Source: Arthrobacter rhizophilus (lineage in GTDB: Bacteria; Actinomycetota; Actinomycetes; Actinomycetales; Micrococcaceae). From it: a stretch of DNA of 64,000 bases. Every line of letters starts with the position of its first letter. Positions within the stretch are counted from its first letter, which is position 1. The notes beneath the pieces were generated by a model. The model did not search any database. It was not told the origin of the DNA and saw only the letters and a program-made list of their open reading frames with translations. A program made the position numbers and the translations under genes. Shown in pieces: positions 17,118 to 25,126 of this stretch. The stretch spans positions 91,442-155,441 of the forward strand of contig NZ_JAPFFT010000010.1 of assembly GCF_026241105.1 (NCBI RefSeq), written 5' to 3'.

Positions 17118-17621
17118 ATGCAGACCAATCCGCGGCTCAACATCAAACAGGTCACCTGGGCCAACCCCGTGGGTGCAGACCTCCGCGCCGCCCAGCAAGC
17201 GGAACTGGACTCGCGATTCGGCAACTCAGACCACGAGCCCGGACCCGCACCATCGGAAGCGGATACTGCCGTTTTCGTGGTGGCTTACGAAAAGTGCTCT
17301 GGACAGCCCCTGGGTTGCGGCGGTCTGCGGATCTTGGACGCCGAGACTGCGGAAATCAAACGCCTCTACGTTGTCCCGTACGCCAGGGGGTCGGGAGTGG
17401 CGAGCTCCATCCTGGCCGCGCTGGAAGCGCAAGCGCACTCCCACGGCTTCAGCGTGATCACAGCGGAAGCGGGATCGGCCCAATCGGATGGTCGCAGCTT
17501 CTACGAAAGCGCCGGCTTCGCCGCAGTGCCCAACTTCGGTCCGTACATCGGCGTCAGCCACTCGCAGTGCTACGCGAAGCCGATCGATTCGCATAGCGCA
17601 TCGCACACCGCGATGGCCTAA
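17118..17621 (+). CDS. GNAT family N-acetyltransferase
   Basis: 167 residues with the acetyl-CoA-binding motif A of the GNAT fold: IKRLYVVPYARGSGVASSILAALEAQA (R/Q-x-x-G-x-G/A loop), followed by YESAGFAAVPNFGPY. AGAGG lies upstream of ATG 17118. Substrate unknown. It converges on the CtaG-like gene with a 13-bp gap. Confidence 0.85.
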   Translation: MQTNPRLNIKQVTWANPVGADLRAAQQAELDSRFGNSDHEPGPAPSEADTAVFVVAYEKCSGQPLGCGGLRILDAETAEIKRLYVVPYARGSGVASSILAALEAQAHSHGFSVITAEAGSAQSDGRSFYESAGFAAVPNFGPYIGVSHSQCYAKPIDSHSASHTAMA

Positions 17622-17634
17622 GGGCCGCCCCGGA

Positions 17635-18528
17635 TCAATCCAAGCTGCGTCCGCCCTGGCCCAGATGTGCCCGATTCAGGGCTTCAATTTCTTCATCGCT
17701 CAGGTCGTCGAAGCTCTTGGCCTCGTGTTTGTCGCTACGGGAGAACCGGACAAACATCAGGATGATGAGGGGAAGGTCCACGATCTCCGCGAGGAACCAC
17801 ATCAGGTCCCCGGCGAGTTGCTGGTCGCGCAGCGGTGAGGGGAACCAACCTGGTTGATTGCCCAAAACTGACGTGGCGCCGTCGAGAATTCCCGGGCTGA
17901 GCCGCATCAGGACGCCCGGCACGGCGTCGGCGAGCAGCTCGATGAATACGAAGATGAACTCGACCACAATGAGCGATCCGGTGCGTCCTGCACCGTCTTC
18001 CATGATCGGGACCGTCATGAGGAGGCCCATGACAGGCACCAGCAAAGTCAGGATGATGTCGGCGGCCGGGTTGGTCCGGAGCACATAGAACAGCGGGGTC
18101 AGGAACACCGTGAACATGGCGAGCCCCAGAAGCGCCGCCACGAGTGTGTTACTGAGCATCCGGACCAGCCTGTGCCGGAGAATCGCCTCCACCCGTTCTG
18201 CACCCCCCGGACCCAGGGTCTGCCTTGCCAGCGTCAGCGGCTTTCCCAGGCCAATCAACAATGGGACCACGAACAGATAAGACGTCACTTTGAGGGTGAA
18301 AGCCCACCGCAGGTCGTGGCTGTAGGTGCCCGGGAATCCAAAGCTGAGGGCAGCGAAACTACCGAGGCCAAGGGCAAAGAAGGCAAAGGAGTTCCACAAA
18401 GGCCACCGGATCTCCCGGCGCTTGGCGGCAACCAGGCCCTTTGAATACAGGATGACGGCGGCAACAAGAATGACCAAGGCGGGCCAGTTCATTGACCAGG
18501 CGCCCAGCACAACGTCCAACGGTGGCAT
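17635..18528 (-). CDS. Cytochrome c oxidase assembly protein, CtaG/Caa3 type
   Basis: 297 residues with about seven membrane segments. The sequence order, including SFGFPGTYSHDLRWAFTLKVTSYLFVVPLLIGLGKPL and the acidic C-terminal tail (DDLSDEEIEALNRAHLG), matches the CtaG_Caa3 family, which helps assemble aa3/caa3 oxidases, probably through copper. It is a single gene here, with no oxidase subunits in the window, and diverges from the thioesterase gene across 226 bp. Confidence 0.75.
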   Translation of the reverse strand: MPPLDVVLGAWSMNWPALVILVAAVILYSKGLVAAKRREIRWPLWNSFAFFALGLGSFAALSFGFPGTYSHDLRWAFTLKVTSYLFVVPLLIGLGKPLTLARQTLGPGGAERVEAILRHRLVRMLSNTLVAALLGLAMFTVFLTPLFYVLRTNPAADIILTLLVPVMGLLMTVPIMEDGAGRTGSLIVVEFIFVFIELLADAVPGVLMRLSPGILDGATSVLGNQPGWFPSPLRDQQLAGDLMWFLAEIVDLPLIILMFVRFSRSDKHEAKSFDDLSDEEIEALNRAHLGQGGRSLD

Positions 18529-18754
18529 AGTCAGCGGTTCCAGCCGGAAGGCCGGGCGGTGAGCCCAGCACTACGGTGGGTCTTGTCAATCTTCATGGTG
18601 TTCCTCCAGCGCGTTCCCGGTCTGCCGCATGGTGCGCGAATCGGCGTGTTGTGTTGTGCCCTGACCCGGGTGCACCCTATCCATGTTACGGAGTCCCGCG
18701 AAGCATGGCACGCCGTACAAGACGCGGGGGCCCGGCCTCGGCTAATCTCGCATT

Positions 18755-19189
18755 ATGGAAAAGGCTGACATCACGTTCCGGACCCGCAAATGGATACGTC
18801 CGGAGGACCTCAACGCCAACGGCACTCTGTTCGGTGGAAGCCTGCTGAAATGGATCGACGAGGAAGCGGCAATCTACGCGATCCTCCAGCTTGGAAACGG
18901 CCGCGCCGTCACCAAGTACATCTCCGAAATCAACTTCGTGAGCTCAGCCGTCCAAGGCGATCTCGTGGAAATGGGCCTGACGGCAGTCCGCTTCGGCCGG
19001 ACCTCACTGACCATGCGGGCGGAGGTGCGCAACATGATCACTCGCGAGAGCATCCTGACCATCGAGGAAATCGTCTTCGTCAACCTCGGGCACGACGGCC
19101 GGCCGGAACCGCACGGCTACACGGAAATCACCTACGACCGCGACCGCATCCCCACGCACCACCTGACGCAAGCGCTCCACCAGGACTGA
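18755..19189 (+). CDS. Acyl-CoA thioesterase (hotdog fold, YciA-like)
   Basis: A 144-residue single hotdog domain. NANGTLFGGSLLKWIDEEAAIYA contains the conserved GG-x-x-x-x-x-D of acyl-CoA hydrolases (catalytic Asp), followed by SEINFVSSAVQGDLVE. It would hydrolyse acyl-CoA thioesters in the cytosol as a hexamer. The gene ends immediately before a GC-rich palindrome likely to be its terminator. Confidence 0.85.
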   Translation: MEKADITFRTRKWIRPEDLNANGTLFGGSLLKWIDEEAAIYAILQLGNGRAVTKYISEINFVSSAVQGDLVEMGLTAVRFGRTSLTMRAEVRNMITRESILTIEEIVFVNLGHDGRPEPHGYTEITYDRDRIPTHHLTQALHQD

Positions 19190-19207
19190 GGGCCCGACGT
19201 CGGGCCC
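19190..19207 (+). terminator. 18-bp palindrome just after the thioesterase gene
   Basis: GGGCCCGACGTCGGGCCC is its own reverse complement and begins at the base after the stop codon. CTCCAAAAAG follows. It could fold as a tight terminator hairpin. Confidence 0.5.
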
Positions 19208-19273
19208 TCCAAAAAGCTTGCCAGGAACCAGGTCGCGCGTCGCCCTTCTCGTTGACACTCCCGGAAAACGGGT

Positions 19274-19304
19274 GCTGGCGGCCGCGAAATTCGTGGCCGC
19301 CAGC
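19274..19304. repeat. Hairpin with 10-bp perfect stem
   Basis: GCTGGCGGCC (19274-19283) pairs with GGCCGCCAGC (19295-19304); the 11-base loop can pair further through CGAA/TTCG. Second of four hairpins in this gap. Confidence 0.6.
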
Positions 19305-19310
19305 TTGTAT

Positions 19311-19345
19311 TTCCGGTGACGGGAGTGGTGTCACCGGAACTTTTG
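19311..19345 (+). terminator. Hairpin followed by short T-run
   Basis: TTCCGGTGAC (19311-19320) and GTCACCGGAA (19330-19339) form a 10-bp stem with a 9-base loop, followed by CTTTTG. This is the most terminator-like of the cluster on the plus strand; a further GCGCCCGG/CCGGGCGC palindrome follows at 19348-19365. Confidence 0.55.
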
Positions 19346-19541
19346 GAGCGCCCGGGACCGGGCGCGGCGCCTCGGGCGAAGCCGCGGTTAGCGCCGGTCG
19401 AATCAATAAGGGGCACTTATGACGCTTGTGCTATCTGACGTTGTTTCGCCTCCTTGGCAGCCCATATAGGTTCTTCCCATGCACTTTTCTTATGGGATCA
19501 CCCGGTATTGATATTTCCGCGGGCCAGCCCAGACCGCGCCG

Positions 19542-19991
19542 CTAGCTCGTCATCGCCTCTTTCTTTGCCGGAGGCGTCCTGCAGCTAAACAGTTCCTGCG
19601 TTCCTGTTTTCCTGGCGATGAGCACCGTCAATGCGCGGGCTGACGTTGAAATCGGTTCAAAGTGTTGGATCGATCGCGCACCAACGTTCCAGATGCGCTT
19701 CAAGCCCAGCACACGGTCGTGCTCATCCGTGGCAACCAAGGACGGACTTCCCTGCCCTGCCACGGGCCTGCGTTTCCAGCACAGACTGACTACCGTCGCG
19801 TGCTCCCAGAATTCCACGGCAGTCACGAAGAATTCGCGCCCCTCATCATCTCGGAACAGCCCGGACTGCGGGACGTAAACCGCCCGAAGATCGTACTCCG
19901 GGAGGCCTGAACGCCTTGCAGCCGGCGGTTGGGCAGGTGCTGCAGTTTGTTGAGGATTGACATCTGGTTGCGCGACCACGGCATGCTCCAT
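19542..19991 (-). CDS. Hypothetical protein
   Basis: 149 residues that I do not recognise. The first ~30 residues are Ala/Pro/Gln-rich and probably disordered; the rest (LPEYDLRAVYVPQSGLFRDDEGREFFVTAVEFWEH...) looks like a small folded domain. No signal peptide or membrane span. A GGAGG-like sequence lies rather far upstream of ATG 19991, so the start is uncertain. It stands alone between the hairpin-rich gap and the hpa operon. Confidence 0.5.
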   Translation of the reverse strand: MEHAVVAQPDVNPQQTAAPAQPPAARRSGLPEYDLRAVYVPQSGLFRDDEGREFFVTAVEFWEHATVVSLCWKRRPVAGQGSPSLVATDEHDRVLGLKRIWNVGARSIQHFEPISTSARALTVLIARKTGTQELFSCRTPPAKKEAMTS

Positions 19992-20096
19992 TGAAATTGC
20001 GGACGGCCCCTCCTCGGCCGCCCTCCGAGCGGCCTCGGGATATCCAATGTAGCTCCGTCCAAGGACCTCCGGAAGAGTGCCGACTACCTACTTAGT

Positions 20097-20933
20097 TCAG
20101 TAGCTCGACGGCGTGTCACCTGTCCCGCCAAAGGGCGCTCCGCCGTCGGGCGTTGCCGGAATGAACTTGTGCGCGAGTGCTTCGGTACCGCGCGCCAGCA
20201 GCGAGACATCGGCGCCGACCAGCACAAAGGACGCGCCCGCGGCCATGTACCCCCGCGCCGTGCCTTCGTTGAAGGCGTTAACGCCTGCCGGCTTGCCCGC
20301 CGTCCTCGCCGCGGAAAGGCAGTGCTCGACGGCGGCGCGCACCTTCGGGTGTTCCTGCTGTCCCAGCAGGCCCATGGAAGCGGCGAGGTCGGAGGGACCG
20401 ACGAAGATGGCGTCGACGCCGTCGACCGCCAGAATGTGCTCCACCGCCGCGACGGCGGCCTCGGTTTCGATCTGGACCGTCACGCTGACCGTCTCCGAGG
20501 CGCGGGTGAGGTAGTCCGGGATGCGGTTCCAGCGCGAGGCGCGGGCCAAGGCCGAGCCGACGCCCCGCACGCCATGCGGCGGGTAGCGGACAGCAGCCAC
20601 CGCAGCTTGCGCCTCCAAAGCCGTGTTGACCATGGGGATGAGAAGGTCCTGCACGCCCAGGTCCAAGTATTGCTTGAGCAGCACGGTGTCGTTGGCCGGA
20701 GGGCGGACCACGGCCTGGACGGGGTAGCCGCGGACTGCCTGCAGTTGGGCGAGGATGGATTCAAGGCCGTTGGGGCTGTGCTCGGCGTCGATCAGGAGCC
20801 AATCCAAGCCGGCCCCGGCGCACAGTTCGGCGATCAGCGGGCTGCCGGAACACACCCACATCCCGGCGAGGGGCCGGTCCGCGGAGGCCAAGGCTTGACG
20901 GAACGTGCGGTCTGGTTCTACTCGAACCGGCAT
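20097..20933 (-). CDS. hpaI: 4-hydroxy-2-oxoheptane-1,7-dioate aldolase
   Basis: A 278-residue class II (metal-dependent) HpcH/HpaI aldolase. Landmarks are WLLIDAEHSPNG (catalytic His), the metal-binding Glu in VQIETEAAV and Asp in IFVGPSDLAASMG. It splits 4-hydroxy-2-oxoheptanedioate into pyruvate and succinate semialdehyde, the last step of homoprotocatechuate meta-cleavage. Its ATG overlaps the hpaH-like stop by 16 bp, so it is the coupled last gene of the operon that starts at 26588. Confidence 0.92.
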   Translation of the reverse strand: MPVRVEPDRTFRQALASADRPLAGMWVCSGSPLIAELCAGAGLDWLLIDAEHSPNGLESILAQLQAVRGYPVQAVVRPPANDTVLLKQYLDLGVQDLLIPMVNTALEAQAAVAAVRYPPHGVRGVGSALARASRWNRIPDYLTRASETVSVTVQIETEAAVAAVEHILAVDGVDAIFVGPSDLAASMGLLGQQEHPKVRAAVEHCLSAARTAGKPAGVNAFNEGTARGYMAAGASFVLVGADVSLLARGTEALAHKFIPATPDGGAPFGGTGDTPSSY

Positions 20934-21703
20934 GTGACAACTCCCAAGGGTCCGTAGTCGGCGTGGACGGTATCGCCTTTGTACACCCAGAGCGGGCGGG
21001 TGAAGGAGCCGGCGAGGATGATCTCCCCGGCCTTCAGCCCGTCACCGTGCGGGGCGATCTTGTTGGCGAGCCAGTGCACGCCGTTCGCGGGATGGTCCAG
21101 GACGCCCGCGGCGACGCCGGTTTCCTCCACGGTCTGGTTCTTGTAGAGGATCGCTGAGACCCAGCGGAGGTCGACGGCGTCCGGCTTCACGGGGTTGCCG
21201 CCGATCACCATGGCACCCATGGCTGCGTTGTCCGAAATGGTGTCCACGATGGTCCGGCCCTCCATCTCGATCCTTGAATCCAGGATCTCGAGGGCCGGAA
21301 CCACGTAGTCGGTGGCGTTCAGGACGTCGAAGATGGTGCAGCCGGGTCCGGCGAGGTCCTTCTTCAGCACGAAGGCCAGCTCCACCTCCACCCTTGGGTG
21401 GGTGTACTGGTCCCATGCCACGGAGCATCCCGTTTCCAGGACCATGTCGTCAAAGATGGCGCCATAGTCGGGTTCGGTGATGCCCGTGGCGGCCTGCATG
21501 GCCTTGGACGTCAGCCCGATCTTGCGGCCTACCAGCTTCCGGCCGGCCTCCTCGTTCCGGCGGCGCCATAACTGCTGCACGGCGTAGGAATCCTCCATCG
21601 TCATGTCCGGGTAGCGGGCAGTCAGGCGCGGAATCGGGGTCCGGGACCTGCCGGCCTCCAGTAGTTCGTCCGCAATCGCTTCTATCGTCTTCGGGTCAAG
21701 CAT
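20918..21703 (-). CDS. hpaH: 2-oxo-hept-3-ene-1,7-dioate hydratase
   Basis: 261 residues of the FAH-like 2-oxopentenoate hydratase family (HpaH/HpcG, MhpD). Visible landmarks: [37 protein letters not shown] with metal-binding Glu residues, and ALEILDSRI. It adds water to 2-oxohept-3-ene-1,7-dioate before HpaI cleavage. ATG 21703 has GGAG eight bases upstream; the in-frame ATG 21724 has only AGG directly adjacent. It follows hpaD by 53 bp. Confidence 0.92.
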   Translation of the reverse strand: MLDPKTIEAIADELLEAGRSRTPIPRLTARYPDMTMEDSYAVQQLWRRRNEEAGRKLVGRKIGLTSKAMQAATGITEPDYGAIFDDMVLETGCSVAWDQYTHPRVEVELAFVLKKDLAGPGCTIFDVLNATDYVVPALEILDSRIEMEGRTIVDTISDNAAMGAMVIGGNPVKPDAVDLRWVSAILYKNQTVEETGVAAGVLDHPANGVHWLANKIAPHGDGLKAGEIILAGSFTRPLWVYKGDTVHADYGPLGVVTCRFE

Positions 21704-21756
21704 CTCCACACTCCGTTCGGGCATCCTGCGGTCAGCATACGTTTAGCGTTGCGAGC

Positions 21757-22845
21757 CTAGAGCTGGGAGCCGACCTTGAAGCCCTTCTTTTCCCCGGCGG
21801 GGCCGTCCTCGGGTTGGCGGGTGTAGGAGAAGCCGTCGGCGCCGACGGTGACGGCCATTTCGCTCTTTTCCTCACGGACGATGACCGGCTGCGGGTTGCC
21901 GTCGAGGTCCAGGACGAGGGAGGCCTCGGTGTACCAGGAGGGGACCACGGGGTTGCCCCACCAGTCGCGGCGCTGGTTGTCGTGCACGTCCCAGGTGACG
22001 GTGGGGTTGTCCGGGTCCCCGGTGTAGTAGTCCTGGGTGTAGATCTCGATGCGGTGCCCGTCCGGGTCCAGGATGTACAGGTAGAAAGCGTTGGAGACGC
22101 CGTGCCGGCCGGGGCCGCGTTCGATCCGGTCGCTGATGCGCAGGGCGCCCATCTTGTCGCAGATCTGGATGATGTTGTGTTTCTCGTGCGTGGAGAACGC
22201 GATGTGGTGCAGACGGGGCCCGTTGCCGCCGGTCAGGGCGGTGTCGTGGACGGTCTGCTTGCGGTGCATCCAGGCGGCGTACGTGACGCCGTCGGAATCC
22301 TTGATGTCCTCCGAGACACGGAAGCCCAGGTCCTCAAGGTACTTCCGGCCGCGGGGAACGTCGGGGGTGACCTGGTTGAAGTGGTCCAGGCGGACCAGCT
22401 CGCCGGCGGAGTAGAGGTCGTAGCGCTGGGTGAGGCGTTCGACGTGTTCCACCTCGTAGAAGAATTCGTAGGGGAAGCCCAGCGGGTCCTCGACGCGGAC
22501 CGAGTCGCCGACGCCCTTGGTGAAGCCGTCCTTGCGGCGCTCAACCCGGCAGCCCAACTCGCGGTAGTAGGCCTCGGCCGCGTCCACCTCGGCCGGGGAC
22601 TTCACCCGGTAGGCGAACGCGGCGGCCGCGGCGACGGGTCCCTTGCGGAGCACCAGGTTGTGGTGGATGAACTCCTCGAAGGAGCGCAGGTAGATGGTGT
22701 TCTCGTCTTCCTCGGTGACGTGCAGGCCGAGCAGGTCAACGTAGAACTCGCGGGACTTGGCGAGGTCCGTGACCACGAGTTCGAGGTAGGCGCAGCGGAC
22801 GATGTCCGGTGCCGGGACGGTGGGCGTGGGGACGAAGTTGGTCAT
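21757..22845 (-). CDS. hpaD: Homoprotocatechuate (3,4-dihydroxyphenylacetate) 2,3-dioxygenase
   Basis: 362 residues, type I extradiol dioxygenase with two vicinal-oxygen-chelate domains. Counting from the ATG, the metal ligands fall at His155 (RLDHFNQ), His214 (LHHIAFS) and Glu267 (HRIEIYT), and the second-sphere residues at His200 and Tyr257. This is the same numbering as the Fe enzyme HPCD of Brevibacterium fuscum and the Mn enzyme MndD of Arthrobacter globiformis. It opens the ring of 3,4-dihydroxyphenylacetate to 5-carboxymethyl-2-hydroxymuconate semialdehyde. The native metal, Fe or Mn, cannot be told from the ligands. Confidence 0.96.
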   Translation of the reverse strand: MTNFVPTPTVPAPDIVRCAYLELVVTDLAKSREFYVDLLGLHVTEEDENTIYLRSFEEFIHHNLVLRKGPVAAAAAFAYRVKSPAEVDAAEAYYRELGCRVERRKDGFTKGVGDSVRVEDPLGFPYEFFYEVEHVERLTQRYDLYSAGELVRLDHFNQVTPDVPRGRKYLEDLGFRVSEDIKDSDGVTYAAWMHRKQTVHDTALTGGNGPRLHHIAFSTHEKHNIIQICDKMGALRISDRIERGPGRHGVSNAFYLYILDPDGHRIEIYTQDYYTGDPDNPTVTWDVHDNQRRDWWGNPVVPSWYTEASLVLDLDGNPQPVIVREEKSEMAVTVGADGFSYTRQPEDGPAGEKKGFKVGSQL

Positions 22846-22881
22846 TGTTGTCTCTCTTCTTTGAGGAGGGTGGAAGCGCGT

Positions 22882-24396
22882 TTAGGCGCCGAATTTGGGC
22901 GTATGAACAGCGCCGAGGGTGATGTGCACGGCCTGCTGGTCGGTGTAGAAATCGATGGAGCGGTAGCCGCCCTCGTGGCCCAGGCCGGAGGCCTTCACGC
23001 CGCCGAAGGGGGTGCGAAGGTCCCGGACGTTGTGGCTGTTGAGCCACACCATGCCGGCCTCGACGTTCTGCGCGAAGTTGTGGGCGCGGGTCAAGTTCTG
23101 GGTCCAGATGTAGGCCGCCAGGCCGTATTTGGTGTTGTTCGCCAGGGCGAGGGCTTCGTCGTCGTTCTCGAACGGGGTGATCGCGACGACGGGACCGAAG
23201 ATTTCCTCCTGGAAGATCCGCGCGTCGGGCGCGACGTCGGCGAACACCGTCGGTGCGATGTAGTTGCCTTCCGGGAGGTGTTCCGGGCGTCCGCCGCCGG
23301 CGAGCAGCCGGCCTTCGGTCTTGCCGATCTCAACGTACGAGGCCACTTTGGCGTAGTGCTCGGGGTGGACGAGTGCGCCCACTTGGGTCTTGGGGTCGTG
23401 CGGGTCCCCGACGACGATGTTCTTCGCGCGGGCGGCGTACTTTTCGCAGAACTCGTCATAGATGGCGCGCTCGACCAGGATGCGCGAACCGGCGGTACAG
23501 CGTTCCCCGTTGAGGGAGAAGACCCCGAACAGGGCCGAATCGATCGCGGCGTCCAGGTCGGCGTCGGCGAACACGACGCACGGGGACTTGCCGCCCAGCT
23601 CCATGGAGAGGCCCTTGAGGTTCGCGGCGGCGTTGCGGAAGATCGTCTGGCCCGTAGTGGTCTCCCCGGTGAAGGAGATCAGCGGCACGTCCGGGTGCTT
23701 CACGAGGGCGTCGCCGGCTTCTTCGCCGAGGCCGTTGACCAGGTTGAACACGCCGTCGGGGAGGCCTGCGTCCTTGAAGATCTGCGCCCACAGCGAGGCC
23801 GAGAGCGGCGTGAACTCGGCAGGCTTGAGAACCACGGTGTTGCCCGTGGCCAGGGCCGGGGCGAGCTTCCAGGATTCGAGCATGAACGGGGTGTTCCACG
23901 GGGTGATCAGGCCCGCGACGCCGATCGGCTTGCGGTTCACGTAGTTGATCTGGGCGCCCGGGACCTTCATGGCGTCGTCGAACTGGGCCACGATCAGGTC
24001 CGCGAAGAAGCGGAAGTTTTCCGCCGCACGCAGGGCCTGGCCCTTGGCCTGAGTGATCGGCAGGCCGGTATCGAAGGTCTCCAGCTCGGCGAGCCGCTCC
24101 TCCTGGGCCTCGACGGCGTCGGCGATCCTGTTCAGGACGCGGGCGCGTTCGCGTGGCTTCATCTTCGGCCACGGACCGCTCACGAAGGCTTCGCGGGCCG
24201 CGGCGACGGCGAGATCGATGTCTTCCTTCTGCCCTGCCGCGGCGGTGGCGTAGTTGGTGTTGGATACCGGGTCCAGGACATCGAAGGTCTTACCGCTCAT
24301 CGAGTCAACGAACCGGCCGTTGATGAAGTGCTGGATGTGGGCGGGAAGGTCCTTCGGCACGTAGTGGGTGGTGGTTTCTGGTGCAGTGAACGTCAT
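22882..24396 (-). CDS. hpaE: 5-carboxymethyl-2-hydroxymuconate semialdehyde dehydrogenase
   Basis: 504-residue aldehyde dehydrogenase with ITPWNTPFMLESWKLAPALATGN (NAD binding), the catalytic Glu in ELGGKSP and catalytic Cys in GERCTAGSRI. Position directly upstream of hpaD on the same strand identifies the substrate as the HpaD product. RBS-like GGAAG sequence precedes ATG 24396. A large inverted repeat lies in the 55-bp gap to the upstream gntR gene. Confidence 0.94.
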   Translation of the reverse strand: MTFTAPETTTHYVPKDLPAHIQHFINGRFVDSMSGKTFDVLDPVSNTNYATAAAGQKEDIDLAVAAAREAFVSGPWPKMKPRERARVLNRIADAVEAQEERLAELETFDTGLPITQAKGQALRAAENFRFFADLIVAQFDDAMKVPGAQINYVNRKPIGVAGLITPWNTPFMLESWKLAPALATGNTVVLKPAEFTPLSASLWAQIFKDAGLPDGVFNLVNGLGEEAGDALVKHPDVPLISFTGETTTGQTIFRNAAANLKGLSMELGGKSPCVVFADADLDAAIDSALFGVFSLNGERCTAGSRILVERAIYDEFCEKYAARAKNIVVGDPHDPKTQVGALVHPEHYAKVASYVEIGKTEGRLLAGGGRPEHLPEGNYIAPTVFADVAPDARIFQEEIFGPVVAITPFENDDEALALANNTKYGLAAYIWTQNLTRAHNFAQNVEAGMVWLNSHNVRDLRTPFGGVKASGLGHEGGYRSIDFYTDQQAVHITLGAVHTPKFGA

Positions 24397-24415
24397 TGTT
24401 TCTTCCTTTACTAGT

Positions 24416-24480
24416 GCAACGCGGGGTCACTTACGGCCCATGTTGGCCCGTTTAATGGGCGCTAAGTGACCCCGCGTTGC
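24416..24480. repeat. 65-bp inverted repeat with 18-bp perfect arms
   Basis: Left arm 24416-24433 (GCAACGCGGGGTCACTTA) is the exact reverse complement of 24463-24480. Inside the loop GCCCAT and ATGGGC can pair as well. The right arm encodes the last residues of the GntR regulator and the loop supplies its TAA stop. It could be a mobile REP-like palindrome or a transcription attenuator between gntR and hpaE. Confidence 0.85.
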
Positions 24481-25126
24481 TTTGTGCGAGGTACGCGTCC
24501 AGGGTGGCGGCGCGGTGCCGGCGGGCGGCTTGTTCGATGGTGTCGGCGTCGGCGTTGCTTTCAATGAGTTGGAGCAGCGCTTCGTGTTCGTCCACGGATT
24601 CATGCGCGCGCCCGGGGACGAAGCGGAACGTCGAGGCCCTAATCGAGGCGAGCCGGTTCCAGCCCCGGTGCACGAGGTCCAGGATGTGCGGATTCGGGCA
24701 GTGTTCAAAGAGCACGCTGTGGAAATCCTGGTTCAACGCCGTGAAGCGGACGGGATCGAAATGCTCCAGGCAGTCCCGCATCTCCGCGTTGACCTCACGG
24801 GCCCTGGCAATGTCCGCCGGGCCGATCAGCGGTGCGGATAACGCCGTCGCGGCCCCCTCGATGATGCTCAGCGTCTGCATCGTGTACAGGTACTCGGTCG
24901 GGTCGATCCCGGAGACGGTGGCGCCGACGTTGCGCTCGAACTTCACGAGCCCTTCGGCCTCCAGGCGGCGGATGGCTTCACGGACCGGGACCACGCTGAC
25001 GCCGAGGTCCTCGGCGATCTTGGCCAGCACCAGCCGGTATCCGGGCGAGTAAGTGCCATCCACGATGCGCGCCTTGACGGCGGCATAAGCTTGCTCGGAT
25101 TTGCTCCCGACGGCGGTTTCAGTCAC
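24452..25126 (-). CDS. GntR family regulator (FCD subfamily), probable controller of the hpa genes
   Basis: 224 residues with an N-terminal winged helix (AYAAVKARIVDGTYSPGYRLVLAKIAEDLGVSVVPVREAIRRLEAEGLV) and an FCD effector domain with metal-binding-type residues (NQDFHSVLFEHC, DEHEALL). GTG 25126 is chosen: AAGGGG sits upstream and the codon overlaps the upstream gene's stop (GTGACTGA). An ATCGTATACGAT site in front of the operon matches the NGTATACN core typical of FCD-GntR operators, so it likely represses the operon it sits in. The C-terminal residues lie in an inverted repeat. Confidence 0.88.
   Translation of the reverse strand: MTETAVGSKSEQAYAAVKARIVDGTYSPGYRLVLAKIAEDLGVSVVPVREAIRRLEAEGLVKFERNVGATVSGIDPTEYLYTMQTLSIIEGAATALSAPLIGPADIARAREVNAEMRDCLEHFDPVRFTALNQDFHSVLFEHCPNPHILDLVHRGWNRLASIRASTFRFVPGRAHESVDEHEALLQLIESNADADTIEQAARRHRAATLDAYLAQSNAGSLSAH

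Larger units (their letters stand above)
19190..19541. other. 352-bp convergent intergenic region with four hairpins, no gene
   Basis: The space between the thioesterase gene and the convergent hypothetical gene holds palindromes at 19190-19207, 19274-19304, 19311-19339 and 19348-19365, then an unremarkable more AT-rich 170 bp. I see no credible coding region. Confidence 0.7.

Noticed and set aside
21814..24414. 866-codon plus-strand open frame opposite hpaD/hpaE
   Set aside because: Antisense shadow of two well-supported GC-rich genes; the translation is low-complexity Val/Gly/Asp/Leu with no domain.
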